A stretch of DNA of 64,000 nt from Aliidiomarina soli (GCF_003986975.1 NZ_PIPO01000005.1:186001-250000); one strand, 5' to 3'; shown: positions 27,213-37,026, numbered from the stretch's first letter. The notes: generated by a model from the sequence alone, not told the origin. A program made the numbers and translations.

Positions 27213-27908
27213 ATGACCAATCAGGCTAAAGCAGTTATCGCAGATGACCATCCGTTGTTCCGTGCCGCTTTGCACCAGGCGTTATCGGCAAGCCTTGGCG
27301 ATGCTATTGAAGAAGTGTCGAGTTACGCCAGCCTGCGTGATTATTTGCAAAGCACACCACGCGCAGACCAGGTAGAACTGATATTTCTAGATCTAAATAT
27401 GCCCGGGAATCAAGGGCTGACGGGGCTCGGCGCGCTGCGTAACGCATACCCTGGTATTCTGGTGGTGGTAGTGTCGGCCAACGAACAGCTTGACGTTATT
27501 CGTCGTGCGTTGGACCTTGGAGCCAGCGCCTATATTCCAAAGTCAGTGCCGCTGGAGGCACTTAACGAGGCAGTCGGGCAAGTGTTAGCAGGCGAAACCT
27601 GGGTCCCGCAAGCGATTCGCCGCGAGCTTCAGGCGCAGCCGCAGAATACAGCGAAGAGTATAGCCGAGCAGGCATTTGCAGCGCAGCTTGAACAACTGAC
27701 TCCGCAACAGTTCAAAGTGCTGCAATGCATTGCGGACGGGCTGCTCAATAAACAAATTGCCTACCAGCTGAATGTTCAGGAGACCACCATAAAACAGCAT
27801 GTGTCGGCGATTCTGCGCAAGTTTGCAGTCAACAACCGGACGCAGGCAGGTATATTGTTCCGCCAGATGTTACGGGTAGAAGACGACACGGCGGTGACCG
27901 AGCTTTGA
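27213..27908 (+). CDS. crbR: LuxR-type response regulator, CrbR-like
   Basis: A two-component regulator of 231 residues with an N-terminal receiver (Asp-Asp at 11-12, phosphorylated Asp60 in LIFLDLNMPG, Lys near 110 in YIPKSVPLEAL) and a C-terminal LuxR helix-turn-helix (LTPQQFKVLQCIADGLLNKQ). I chose the ATG at 27213 with GAGGAG seven bases upstream, not the TTG at 27198. It is convergent with the SSS-kinase gene, which is its likely partner. In Vibrio and Pseudomonas, CrbS/CrbR switches on acetyl-CoA synthetase (acs). The name is by organisation and family likeness, so moderate. Confidence 0.72.
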   Translation: MTNQAKAVIADDHPLFRAALHQALSASLGDAIEEVSSYASLRDYLQSTPRADQVELIFLDLNMPGNQGLTGLGALRNAYPGILVVVVSANEQLDVIRRALDLGASAYIPKSVPLEALNEAVGQVLAGETWVPQAIRRELQAQPQNTAKSIAEQAFAAQLEQLTPQQFKVLQCIADGLLNKQIAYQLNVQETTIKQHVSAILRKFAVNNRTQAGILFRQMLRVEDDTAVTEL

Positions 27909-27935
27909 AATTCAAGCTTTGAACTTCAAGCTTTG
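27901..27935. repeat. Tandem 14-bp repeat spanning two stop codons
   Basis: AGCTTTGAAATTCA, AGCTTTGAACTTCA and a third partial copy AGCTTTG lie head to tail. They hold the end of crbR (27908), the whole gap and the end of crbS (27926). One substitution separates the two full copies, so this looks like a recent local duplication. Confidence 0.7.
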
Positions 27936-30900
27936 TTAAGTAAGCGTTTGAGCAGTCGTTTGAGGGCGGCGGTCTTTACCGGTTTGGGAATGAATAACGC
28001 ATCTGCATCCGCTGCTGCCTGACGAATAGACTCACTGTCATCAGCAGAATTGAGAATTGCCGCCAATGGGCTTTTATATCTCGTCCGAACCGCATCAATC
28101 ATCTCGACACCGGTGGTATTGTTATCTAAATGGTAGTCGACCACCATCACATCCGGTGCCTGCTGCAACTGATCTAACTGGCTGATATCGCTTAGCCGGG
28201 TAACCTTAGCGCCCCACTCTTCAAGTATGCCTGCCAGGGCGCTCAGTACCTGGGGGTCATTATCGACTGCAAGCACATGACGATGCAGAAGGAAGGCATC
28301 AACACCGGGAACGGAACTGATGACTGGCGCAGGAGCTGGTTCTTTCTGGTATCCCTGAAGGGGCACGCTCAGGTTAAAACAGGTCCCTTTTCCGGGTTGG
28401 GACTGAATACTGATAGGCAGACCGAGCAAGCGTGCAATTCGTTCCACGATGGCCAGGCCGAGACCTAACCCTGGGTTATCCCCTCGACTTTCGAGTTGCT
28501 GAAACTCGTCAAATATCAGGTGTAACTTGTCTTCTGCGATACCAATTCCAGTATCAAGGACCTGAATATCTATATAGGCACCACGACGGCGTACCCCGCA
28601 TACCACCTTGCCATGGTCGGTGTAACGTATCGCGTTGGAGAGTAAATTCTGCAATATTCGCTGGAGCAGTTTGCGGTCGCTTCGAACCACCGCACTGGTG
28701 GCCTGGAATTGTAATGAGAGTCCTTGATCCTGAGCCACCACGCTAAATGCATTGTCTAGATTATGAAAAATTTCCTGCAAGGGGACTTCGGTTATTTGTG
28801 CCTGCATTGAGCGCGAGTCAAGTTTAGTGATCTCAAGCAGCATGCTAAGGAGTTCTTCAGCATTGTGCAGCGAAAGCTGGACCTGCCTGACGATACTGGC
28901 ATTGTCTCCCTGTAACCGCTGCAACAGCATGTCACACAGTAGGGTTGCGGCATTGAACGGTTGCATTAGATCGTGGCTGGCGGCCGCAAAGAAACGGGTT
29001 TTACTTAAATGGGCTTCTTCAGCTGCTTGCTTAGCGGTACTCAGATCACGGGTCCGCTCGGCCACGCGTTGCTCAAGTTCCTGATTAGTCCGTTTCAGTT
29101 CACGCTGGGTCTCGACCAGCTCGGTTATATCGGTGTAGGTGGTGACGAAACCGCCCTCCGGCATGGGGTTGCCCTGGAGTTCGATCATGCGGGTGCCATG
29201 AGCACGCTGATACCGGTAGGCGCTGCCTGCGCGGAGGAAGTGCAGGCGTTTCTCCACCTCCGCTTCCAGCTGCTGCTGGCTTTTATCGCCAAACAGTCCG
29301 CGTTCGGCGTTGTAACGTAACAACTCGTCCACTGGCATGCCGGCATGAATTTGCTGCTCGGGGTAGGCAAATATTTCCAGGTAGCGGCGGTTCCAGGCGA
29401 CCAGCCGCAGGTCGTTATCGACCACGCTAATCCCCTGTGGAATATTCTCGACCGACGCCTGTAAAAGCTCGCGGTTAAATTTATACATTCGGGAGGCTTC
29501 AGTCGCCCAGTTAACAACCTGGTCAAGAGGTAAATCGGGTTGTTGCTCGAGGCTTTCGAATATCAGCCGGCTGGCGGTGCTGCCGATAGCGCCTGCCAGT
29601 TCGCGTTCCACCTGACGAACCAGCGCTGGCGCTACCCTGGTGTCGGCTGGTTGAGTTAGCAACGAGGTATTGAGTCGGTTCTCCAGCGCCTGAATATCAC
29701 TCTCGTCGACAAAGCGGGCAAGTACGCTGCGCAGGCGCCCCCAGCTAATTTCGGTTTCTCCCTGAAGGCTTGTTGATGACGCTGAGTCAGAGTTCAGCCC
29801 ATTGCTTTGCTGGCTATTGCGACGAGGGCCTGGCAGTAGCATCGAAACAAAAATGTACAACAGCAGGTTGGCGCTGAGGCTCAGCCAGATGCCCTGGCTT
29901 AATCGGGCTTCGAAATTTGCATCGATTGAAGGACTGACACTATGCAGGGCTGGCCACACAAGAAGCCATGCCCAGACCAGGGTGCCAAGCAGAATACCAC
30001 TGAGGGCGCCATAGCGGGTACCTTTTGACCACAACATGGGACCGAGCATAGACGGAGCCAGCTGGATCAATAGCGCCATGGCAATGACACCATTGCTAAC
30101 CAGCGGGAGCCCGGCTTCTGTTAGCTGATGGTAGCCCCAGGCCAGCGCAATAATTGCGACCATTGAAAGGCGGCGAATATTCAAGATGGCGGTCGAGGTA
30201 AACTTGCGAGCCCGGCTGCCTGGCGTACTGTGGCGCACCCATAGCGGCGTGATTAGGTCATTGGCGATCATAATACTTAGCGCCAGGGTTGCCATGAGCA
30301 CCATGCTGGTGGCAGCACTCAAGCCACCAATGAACGCGATGAGTGTGACCAGTGGCTGCTCTGCAGCAATCGGCAACGAGAGCATGAAGGTATCTGTTAC
30401 CTGCGCCTGCGGTGTCAGCATGATGCCTGCCAGCGCAATAGGCAGAATAAAGAAGTTAATCGCGAACAGGTAGAGTGGAAATCCCCAGCGAGCGGTCTTT
30501 AATTCGCGTTCATCGGTGTTCTCAATGAAGGTGACCTGAAACTGGCGTGGCAGGACAAACATCGACAGCGCACCGAGTAGCATATGGGTGACAAAGATAT
30601 AGCCACCATTGGGAGCTCCTGACAGCACCGCCCGGGCCTGCGGATCAGCCGCTGCCTGAAGTAACAAATCCGCCATCCCATCGAACAGATAGTAGGTTAC
30701 GAATACGCCAACCAGCATAAAACTGAACAACTTAACCAGTGACTCGAAGGCGACCATGTTCATCAGCCCCGGATGTTGCTCTGACAGGCTTAAGCGGCGA
30801 GCGCCGAATAAAATGGCAAACCCCATCATAACAATGGCAACCAGGGTTGAGACATCGTTGAACCAGGGAAGGCTCGCTGCACTAAACCCGGTGACGGCGG

Positions 30901-31321
30901 CGAAACTGGCGGTGACCGCGCGCAGCTGAAGTGCAATATAAGGGATCAGAGCAACCAGCGTAATCATCGCTACCAGCCCGGCAAGCCACTGAGACTTGCC
31001 GTAACCCGAACCGATAAAATCGGCAATGGAGGTTATGTTGCGTCGTTTGATAACTCGCAACATGCGCAGTTGCAAGCCGTGAGCGAAAAGGAAGACCGCG
31101 ATGGCACCTAAATAGGTTGGCGCAAACGACCAGCCGTAATAGGCGGACTGGGTAACTGTGCCGTAGAACGCCCAGCTGGTGCAATGCACGCCGAGTGCCA
31201 GGGTGTAACGCCAGGGAGCAGGTCGTTGTGCCCGTGGTTTACGCTCGCCGCGCGACGCAATGTAGAAGAGTAATAACAAATAGAGGCTGGCAACGAGAAG
31301 AACGCTTGCAACCCCTAACAT
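27926..31321 (-). CDS. crbS: Hybrid sensor kinase with sodium/solute symporter domain, CrbS-like
   Basis: A 1131-residue membrane sensor. Residues 1-490 form a sodium:solute symporter (SSS) domain with about 13 membrane segments. A PAS domain follows (SVENIPQGISVVDNDLRLV near 625). Next come the dimerisation helix with phosphorylated His783 (AAASHDLMQPF), the ATPase domain (NLLSNAIRYT, GLGLGLAIVERIARLLG) and a receiver domain with Asp1062 (VMVVDYHLDNN). This order is that of CrbS, which controls acetate use. The TRIC-family gene is two bases upstream and the probable partner CrbR is convergent. The symporter part may import or sense the signal. Confidence 0.78.
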   Translation of the reverse strand: MLGVASVLLVASLYLLLLFYIASRGERKPRAQRPAPWRYTLALGVHCTSWAFYGTVTQSAYYGWSFAPTYLGAIAVFLFAHGLQLRMLRVIKRRNITSIADFIGSGYGKSQWLAGLVAMITLVALIPYIALQLRAVTASFAAVTGFSAASLPWFNDVSTLVAIVMMGFAILFGARRLSLSEQHPGLMNMVAFESLVKLFSFMLVGVFVTYYLFDGMADLLLQAAADPQARAVLSGAPNGGYIFVTHMLLGALSMFVLPRQFQVTFIENTDERELKTARWGFPLYLFAINFFILPIALAGIMLTPQAQVTDTFMLSLPIAAEQPLVTLIAFIGGLSAATSMVLMATLALSIMIANDLITPLWVRHSTPGSRARKFTSTAILNIRRLSMVAIIALAWGYHQLTEAGLPLVSNGVIAMALLIQLAPSMLGPMLWSKGTRYGALSGILLGTLVWAWLLVWPALHSVSPSIDANFEARLSQGIWLSLSANLLLYIFVSMLLPGPRRNSQQSNGLNSDSASSTSLQGETEISWGRLRSVLARFVDESDIQALENRLNTSLLTQPADTRVAPALVRQVERELAGAIGSTASRLIFESLEQQPDLPLDQVVNWATEASRMYKFNRELLQASVENIPQGISVVDNDLRLVAWNRRYLEIFAYPEQQIHAGMPVDELLRYNAERGLFGDKSQQQLEAEVEKRLHFLRAGSAYRYQRAHGTRMIELQGNPMPEGGFVTTYTDITELVETQRELKRTNQELEQRVAERTRDLSTAKQAAEEAHLSKTRFFAAASHDLMQPFNAATLLCDMLLQRLQGDNASIVRQVQLSLHNAEELLSMLLEITKLDSRSMQAQITEVPLQEIFHNLDNAFSVVAQDQGLSLQFQATSAVVRSDRKLLQRILQNLLSNAIRYTDHGKVVCGVRRRGAYIDIQVLDTGIGIAEDKLHLIFDEFQQLESRGDNPGLGLGLAIVERIARLLGLPISIQSQPGKGTCFNLSVPLQGYQKEPAPAPVISSVPGVDAFLLHRHVLAVDNDPQVLSALAGILEEWGAKVTRLSDISQLDQLQQAPDVMVVDYHLDNNTTGVEMIDAVRTRYKSPLAAILNSADDSESIRQAAADADALFIPKPVKTAALKRLLKRLLNKA

Positions 31322-31323
31322 GG

Positions 31324-31941
31324 TTAATGTTTATCCTGTTGCTCGTTAAATACCGGCAGCGACCAGTGGTAGCGCAGTGCGCCCATCCGTAACGTGAAGG
31401 TGATAACCAATGCGACAATCATCGCCAGAGCGTCGCTGTAGGGGTACAACAGGACGAAGGCGGTGGCCCCGGCAATGCAGGTCGTGGCGTAGAGCTCGCT
31501 TTTCAGTACCAGCGGTACTTCACGGGCGACGACGTCACGCAACATACCGCCAAACACGGCGGTCATGGTACCAAGAATAATGGCGGTGAACCCGCTAACG
31601 CCGCTGTTGAGGGCTTTCTCTGCACCAAGCACGGTGAAAAACGCGATACCCAAAGCGTCCGCTAAAAGGAGCCGGTTGACCGGAATATAAGCGCGAAAAC
31701 GAAGCCAGCCAATGGTCAGCATGGCCGCGCTTAGAATGACCACGAAATACGTCGCATCGTGCAACCAGAAAACGGGTGCATCGAGAATTAAATCGCGAGT
31801 GGTGCCGCCGCCAATTGCAGTTAATGACGCCAGTACGACCACGCCGAACCCGTCCATGTGTTTGCGAAACGCGAGCAGTGTGCCTGATACTGCAAAGACA
31901 GCAACGCCCAGCAGATCTGTAATATAAAACCAGTCCAGCAT
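31324..31941 (-). CDS. TRIC-family (UPF0126) inner-membrane protein, YicG-like
   Basis: A 205-residue membrane protein with seven hydrophobic segments and the two paired family motifs GGGTTRDL (about residue 43) and GGMLRDVV (about 130), as in TRIC-type channels and E. coli YicG. Some bacterial relatives transport glycine. I chose the ATG at 31941 because it gives the usual 205-residue length; a TTG at 31980 would add 13 residues. The stop lies two bases before the kinase start, so the two form an operon, which hints that the channel and the sensor act together. Confidence 0.82.
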   Translation of the reverse strand: MLDWFYITDLLGVAVFAVSGTLLAFRKHMDGFGVVVLASLTAIGGGTTRDLILDAPVFWLHDATYFVVILSAAMLTIGWLRFRAYIPVNRLLLADALGIAFFTVLGAEKALNSGVSGFTAIILGTMTAVFGGMLRDVVAREVPLVLKSELYATTCIAGATAFVLLYPYSDALAMIVALVITFTLRMGALRYHWSLPVFNEQQDKH

Positions 31942-32112
31942 ATAAGTGGTGAGAACCCGGATAATGTGATGAAAGAACAAAGTGTGCCAGCATTATATCT
32001 GGTTTCAAACGCTTTTAGTTATTAGTATGGCCATTACTATGGAAAAATGGGCTCATGTCAGTCTAGACAAATGCAATAATAACAAGGCGATGCCGTTTAA
32101 AAAGGAGGGCGA

Positions 32113-33687
32113 GTGAGTAATCATTTTGACGAGCCTACACAACAGTTCTCGAATCGCGGTCAGGCGGTGTGCAAAAGCACTCGGGATGCGCTGTTGCCCG
32201 TTGCAATTATTGCCTGTCACCCGGATCCGAATCGACTCGGAGAGTTTTGTGCTTTGGATGGCTTAATGCAGTTTGGCGAGCAGGAAATTAATCGCCATTG
32301 GCCGGAGTTTCATACCACTACAAGCAGTATTGGTCAGGGCTTGTCGGTACCTCAGGTCAGCCGTAAGTCGATGCGGCTGGTGCGGGAAGGTGGGTTGACG
32401 TTTATATTGCGACGTCAGGACTATTCAGCGCCGGTTTCACTGAACGGCGAGGTCTTACAGGACGAGCTTCGAATAGACCAGCAAAGCCTGGAGCAAGGGG
32501 TCGAACTTTGCCTCGGTGACCACGTGATGCTTTTCATTAAGTGCATGCCGGAACCCGCTATGCTGCAGGATGATCTGGGTCTGGTTGGGATTAGCCAGGG
32601 CGTGCAGCAGGTTCGCGAGCGTATCGGTAAAGTGGCGTCGATGGATGAGCCGGTTCTTATTCGCGGGGCCACTGGTACCGGTAAAGAACTGGTGGCTCAG
32701 GCCATCCGGCGTCAGTCAAAGCGTTTTGGCAAGCCGTTTATTGTCGCGAATATTCCAGCCATGCAGCCGTCGCTGGCAGTATCTGAGTTATTTGGCGCGG
32801 TCAAAGGCGCGTTTACCGGCGCGTCCACGGACCGCAAAGGGTACTTTCAGGCCGCTCATCAGGGAACCTTGTTTCTGGATGAAATCGGCGAGGCCTCCCA
32901 GGATGTGCAGGCGATGTTGTTGCGTGCACTGGAAAGTCAGCAAGTGGTGCCGGTAGGGTCGACCGAGGCCGACCAGGTAAATGTGCGGGTTATCGCGGCG
33001 ACCGATGCCAATCTGGAAGCCCAGGGAGAGAATGAATTTAAACAGCCCCTGTTGCACCGCCTGAGTAGTTATCAGATATTTTTGCCGCCGTTAGCAGAGC
33101 GACGTGAAGATATTCCGGCTTTATTACGCAATTTTCTGCAGGGGCACTGGCTAAAAGTTGAAGGCAGCGATAGTCTGCCTGTCTCATTTGAGGCGCCCTG
33201 GCTTAGTTGCGACCTGGTTCGTCAGGTGATGCAGGCCCCCTGGCCGGGAAATGTACGCCAGTTGCTGAATATAACCCGCCAGTTGGTGGTCGATAGCCGT
33301 GGCGACCAGCACCTGCAAATGGACCCGCATTTACTGAGCAGTTTAAGCCACAGCTCGGTAACGGGCGAAGCCGGGCGTGTTGCAGAGCCGGCGACAGTAA
33401 AACGTCGCAAACCGAGCCAAATTACTCAGGACGAGCTGCTCAAAGCACTGCAGAATCAGCGCTACGACATGCAGGCGACCGCTGATGAACTAGGTATTTC
33501 GCGGGGCTCTGTGTACGAGTTGATAAAACGTCATCCGCAGTTGCGCGCGGTTGGGGATATCCCGGACAGTGAGCTGCGGCAGGCTTATCAGGACAGTGGC
33601 GGCGACCTCGAGCAAATGACGACGCGATTGCAGGTGTCGAGAATTGGTTTGCTCAGGCGCTTACGAAGTATGGGGATCGATGCCTGA
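32113..33687 (+). CDS. FHA-domain sigma-54-dependent transcription activator
   Basis: An enhancer-binding protein. Residues about 60-150 resemble an FHA domain (GLSVPQVSRKSMRLVREGG), which binds phospho-threonine peptides. The AAA+ domain follows, with Walker A GATGTGKE (185-192), GAFTGA (232-237), which contacts sigma-54, and Walker B GTLFLDEIGE. The C-terminus has a Fis-like helix-turn-helix (ATADELGISRGSVYELIKR) and then a second similar helix pair (QMTTRLQVSRIGLLRRLR). The GTG start has AGGAGGG upstream. No secretion or kinase gene is nearby to supply phosphorylated partners, and target promoters are unknown. Monocistronic. Confidence 0.88.
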   Translation: MSNHFDEPTQQFSNRGQAVCKSTRDALLPVAIIACHPDPNRLGEFCALDGLMQFGEQEINRHWPEFHTTTSSIGQGLSVPQVSRKSMRLVREGGLTFILRRQDYSAPVSLNGEVLQDELRIDQQSLEQGVELCLGDHVMLFIKCMPEPAMLQDDLGLVGISQGVQQVRERIGKVASMDEPVLIRGATGTGKELVAQAIRRQSKRFGKPFIVANIPAMQPSLAVSELFGAVKGAFTGASTDRKGYFQAAHQGTLFLDEIGEASQDVQAMLLRALESQQVVPVGSTEADQVNVRVIAATDANLEAQGENEFKQPLLHRLSSYQIFLPPLAERREDIPALLRNFLQGHWLKVEGSDSLPVSFEAPWLSCDLVRQVMQAPWPGNVRQLLNITRQLVVDSRGDQHLQMDPHLLSSLSHSSVTGEAGRVAEPATVKRRKPSQITQDELLKALQNQRYDMQATADELGISRGSVYELIKRHPQLRAVGDIPDSELRQAYQDSGGDLEQMTTRLQVSRIGLLRRLRSMGIDA

Positions 33688-33690
33688 CCG

Positions 33691-33719
33691 TTTAGATTTG
33701 CGCCGCTTTTAGGTAGAAT
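33691..33719 (+). promoter_or_regulatory. Candidate promoter of yajC-secD-secF
   Basis: TTTAGA (-35, 33691-33696), 17 bases, TAGAAT (-10, 33714-33719), each with four or five matches. This would start the transcript near 33726 and leave a leader of about 105 nt. Confidence 0.4.
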
Positions 33720-33732
33720 GCGGCGCTATTTT
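33700..33732 (+). terminator. Possible terminator of the FHA activator gene
   Basis: GCGCCGC (33700-33706) pairs with GCGGCGC (33720-33726), followed by TATTTT. It overlaps the promoter candidate, so only one reading, or both in turn, may be right. Confidence 0.35.
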
Positions 33733-33761
33733 AAAAATATTTTAGTCGGTAATGCTTGTGT

Positions 33762-33797
33762 GTCACTCCGGTGGACCCAATAACTCACTGGAATGAC
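33762..33797 (+). promoter_or_regulatory. Inverted repeat in the yajC leader
   Basis: GTCACTCCGGTG and CACTGGAATGAC can pair over 12 positions with one mismatch and one G-U, across a 12-base loop. It lies 35 bases before the yajC start. There is no T-run, so it is not a terminator. Confidence 0.35.
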
Positions 33798-33831
33798 GCC
33801 CTAATTTATTACAATTTACAGAGGAACTACT

Positions 33832-34167
33832 ATGGATTTTCTAATTTCAAGCGCACATGCTGCGGCGCCGGGCCAGGCTGAAGGTGGCACATTTTCATTG
33901 ATTATCATGCTGGCACTGTTCGGTCTGGTTTTTTACTTCATGATTTATCGCCCGCAGAGCAAGCGAGTAAAAGAGCACAAAAACCTGGTTCAGGCATTGG
34001 GCAAAGGTGACGAAGTACTGATCCAGGGTGGCCTGGTAGGGCGCATTGTGAAAGTATCAGACGACAATGATTTCATGGTAGTTGAAGTTGCAGAAGGCGT
34101 GGAAATGACAGTGCAGAAAAGTGCTGTAGCTGCGGTTCTGCCAAAAGGTACTATCAAAACTCTGTAA
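33832..34167 (+). CDS. yajC: Preprotein translocase accessory subunit YajC
   Basis: A small single-pass inner-membrane protein that binds the SecDF complex. The membrane helix is about residues 21-42 (FSLIIMLALFGLVFYFMIY), followed by the family motif RPQSKRVKEHK and a cytoplasmic domain (GDEVLIQGGLVGRIVKVSDD). Its 111 residues are the usual length. First gene of yajC-secD-secF. In many relatives queA and tgt precede it, but here the FHA activator takes that place. Confidence 0.96.
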   Translation: MDFLISSAHAAAPGQAEGGTFSLIIMLALFGLVFYFMIYRPQSKRVKEHKNLVQALGKGDEVLIQGGLVGRIVKVSDDNDFMVVEVAEGVEMTVQKSAVAAVLPKGTIKTL

Positions 34168-34191
34168 CGCCCGCTCTGGAAGGACGTACTC

Positions 34192-36042
34192 GTGTTAAAT
34201 TATTACCCGAAGTGGAAGTACCTGATGGTGATCGCCGTGGTCCTCATCGGGGCCCTGTATGCGTTGCCTAATTTGTATGGGGAAGACCCTGCTATTCAGA
34301 TTTCGGCAACGCGCAGCGGGGAGATAAATACCACCACTCTGCAGCAGGTCGAGTCCGTATTGCGGTCTGAAAGCATTGAGCCACGTGGAATTAGCATGGA
34401 AGACGGTCAGATCCTGATCCGTCTTAACTCGGATGATGCACAGCTTGCTGCGCAGGACGTGTTGGCGACTGAGCTTGGTCGCGATTACATTGTTGCGCTC
34501 AATCTGGCACCTGCTCAACCAGCCTGGCTGGCGGCCCTTGGTGGTCAGCCATTAAAATTGGGGCTGGATTTGCGTGGTGGTGTTCACTTCCTGATGGAAG
34601 TGGACATGGAAGAAGCGATGAAGAAAATCCGTGAGCAAATGGTGACTGAAGTTCGCAGTAGCTTACGTGAAGAAGGTATTCGCTATAGTGGGGTTGAGGA
34701 AGACGGTAACGATGTTCGGATCACCTTGCGTAGTGCTGCGGATTTAGAGCAAGCCAACAATGCCTTGCGCAATACCTACCAGGGTTACACCACAGATGTC
34801 GATGGTGATTCGAATTCGCTTCGTCTGGAAATGACAGATGAGTATCTGCAGGAAACCCGGGTCAATGCGATTTCTCAGAATATTACGATTCTCCGCAACC
34901 GGGTTAATGAACTGGGCGTTGCTGAGCCGGTGATTCAGCGTCAGGGGCAAGACCGTATAGTGGTTGAGCTACCGGGTGTGCAGGACACTGCACGAGCGAA
35001 AGAAATTCTTGGCGCCACGGCGACTCTGGAATTCCGTTTTGTGGATACAGAGAATGACTTACGTGATGCACAATCAGGACGGGTACCTTTTGGTAGCCGC
35101 CTGTATGACGTGCGCGGCGGCGGTCAGCAGTTGCTGGAAAACCGGATTATTCTTACCGGTGACCACATCGTTAATGCAAGCTCGGGCTTTGATGAAAACA
35201 ATCGGGCGCAGGTAAACATCCAGCTTGATTCTGCCGGCGGTAACATGATGTCACTGGCAACCCGTGACCGCATTGGCGATCCGATGGCAACGGTTTTCAT
35301 CGAGTTCATTGCCACTGGTGAAACCACTGAAGACGGGCGCATCGACTTTGAACGTGTGGAAGAGGTTGTTTCGGTGGCGACGATTCAGGCGCGTTTGGGC
35401 TCAAACTTTCGCATTACCGGTGTTGGTTCGCCTGCCGATGCACAGAACCTGGCGCTCTTGCTGCGTGCCGGTGCACTGATAGCACCGATTCAGATTGTCG
35501 AAGAACGCACTGTAGGCCCAAGCTTAGGGGCGCAGAATATTCGTGACGGTCTGACTGCCATTGTCTCGGGCTTCGTTCTGGTTCTGCTGTTCATGGGTAT
35601 CTATTATCGTAAGTTTGGTTTAGTTGCCAACGCCGCGCTGTTTACCAACTTAGTCCTGATTGTCGGCGTTATGTCGCTTATCCCGGGGGCTACTCTGACC
35701 ATGCCGGGCATGGCGGGTATTCTGCTTACGGTGGGCATGGCGGTTGATGCCAATGTGCTTATTTTTGAGCGTATCAGGGAAGAGCTTAAAGAAGGACGCA
35801 GCCCGCAGCAGGCGATTAAACACGGCTATGACAACGCGCTGTCATCGATTGCGGATGGTAATATTACCACTCTGATTGCGGCCATTATCCTGTTCGCAGT
35901 GGGCACCGGACCGATTAAAGGGTTCGCAGTGACACTGGCGATAGGTATTTTGACGTCGATGTTTACCGCTATCATTGGTACCCGTGCCATCGTCAACTTC
36001 GCGTGGGGCCGTAAAAAACGCCTCAGCAAGCTATCCATTTAG
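34192..36042 (+). CDS. secD: Protein translocase subunit SecD
   Basis: With SecF and YajC it uses the proton motive force (or sodium in marine species) to pull exported proteins through SecYEG. The N-terminal anchor (about 10-27) leads to the large periplasmic domain with the conserved [15 protein letters not shown] near 123, and the membrane domain carries [19 protein letters not shown] near 515. Length 616 is typical. Starts with GTG preceded by GGAAGGA. The gap to secF is 9 bases. Confidence 0.97.
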   Translation: MLNYYPKWKYLMVIAVVLIGALYALPNLYGEDPAIQISATRSGEINTTTLQQVESVLRSESIEPRGISMEDGQILIRLNSDDAQLAAQDVLATELGRDYIVALNLAPAQPAWLAALGGQPLKLGLDLRGGVHFLMEVDMEEAMKKIREQMVTEVRSSLREEGIRYSGVEEDGNDVRITLRSAADLEQANNALRNTYQGYTTDVDGDSNSLRLEMTDEYLQETRVNAISQNITILRNRVNELGVAEPVIQRQGQDRIVVELPGVQDTARAKEILGATATLEFRFVDTENDLRDAQSGRVPFGSRLYDVRGGGQQLLENRIILTGDHIVNASSGFDENNRAQVNIQLDSAGGNMMSLATRDRIGDPMATVFIEFIATGETTEDGRIDFERVEEVVSVATIQARLGSNFRITGVGSPADAQNLALLLRAGALIAPIQIVEERTVGPSLGAQNIRDGLTAIVSGFVLVLLFMGIYYRKFGLVANAALFTNLVLIVGVMSLIPGATLTMPGMAGILLTVGMAVDANVLIFERIREELKEGRSPQQAIKHGYDNALSSIADGNITTLIAAIILFAVGTGPIKGFAVTLAIGILTSMFTAIIGTRAIVNFAWGRKKRLSKLSI

Positions 36043-36051
36043 GGGATTAGA

Positions 36052-37008
36052 ATGTTTGAGATTACAAAGGTTGATGAAAACCGCCCCTTAAACTTTATGA
36101 AACTGAGTACCCCAACGGCGATTCTCAGTGTCATTTTGTTACTGGTGGCGATAGTGACTATGGCTGGCAAAGGGTTGAACTGGGGACTGGATTTTACCGG
36201 TGGTACGCTGGTAGAAGTCGGTTTCTCGCAGCCCGCGGACCTGGAGCAGCTGCGTGACGTGTTGGCCGACAACGAGCTGAGTGATGCGGTGGTACAGAAC
36301 TTCGGTTCGTCACGCGATATCCTGGTTCGGGTGCCGCCACGTCCAGAAATGGCGGACGCTGATTCAGTCGGCGATAACCTGTTCCAACTCCTTCGCAGTG
36401 AAGTCGACAGTGATCTGGAAATGCGCCGGGTTGAGTTTGTCGGCCCCAGTGTAGGTGAGGAGCTGGCAGAAGCCGGTGGCCTGGCGATGATCGTGGCAGC
36501 TATTTGTATCCTTATCTACGTGTCATTCCGCTTTGAATGGCGGATTGCGCTGGCGTCGGTGATTGGCTTGGTACAGGACGTGGTGATGATCCTCGGATTG
36601 TTCTCGATCCTGCAAATTGAAGTTGATTTGACGATTCTGGCGGCATTGCTTGCAGTTATCGGTTACTCGCTGAATGACAGTATTGTTATTTCAGACCGTA
36701 TTCGTGAGAACTTCCGTAAGCTACGCAACACTGAAGTGCAGGATGTGATCAATATTTCACTCAGTCAGTGTCTGAGCCGAACTCTGATTACCTCGTTGAC
36801 CACCATTATGGTGCTCTTCACGCTGCTGTTTTTCGGCGGTCAGATGGTCAGTGGCTTTGCTCTGGCGATGCTGGTTGGTGTGGTAGTGGGTACCTACTCG
36901 TCGACATTTACCCGTACTACCATCATGGTAGCGCTGGGTATTTCGCGGGAAGACTTGATGCCACCAGAGGTGGAGAAAGAGGGCGAAGAGCAGGACAATC
37001 TGCTGTAG
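36052..37008 (+). CDS. secF: Protein translocase subunit SecF
   Basis: The partner of SecD. It shows the conserved DFTGGTLVEV near residue 46 and the membrane motif GYSLNDSIVISDRIREN near 203, both SecF hallmarks. Six hydrophobic segments lie in the usual positions, and length is 318. Ends the operon just before a strong terminator. Confidence 0.97.
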   Translation: MFEITKVDENRPLNFMKLSTPTAILSVILLLVAIVTMAGKGLNWGLDFTGGTLVEVGFSQPADLEQLRDVLADNELSDAVVQNFGSSRDILVRVPPRPEMADADSVGDNLFQLLRSEVDSDLEMRRVEFVGPSVGEELAEAGGLAMIVAAICILIYVSFRFEWRIALASVIGLVQDVVMILGLFSILQIEVDLTILAALLAVIGYSLNDSIVISDRIRENFRKLRNTEVQDVINISLSQCLSRTLITSLTTIMVLFTLLFFGGQMVSGFALAMLVGVVVGTYSSTFTRTTIMVALGISREDLMPPEVEKEGEEQDNLL

Positions 37009-37026
37009 CGCTACTTTTACTCAATG

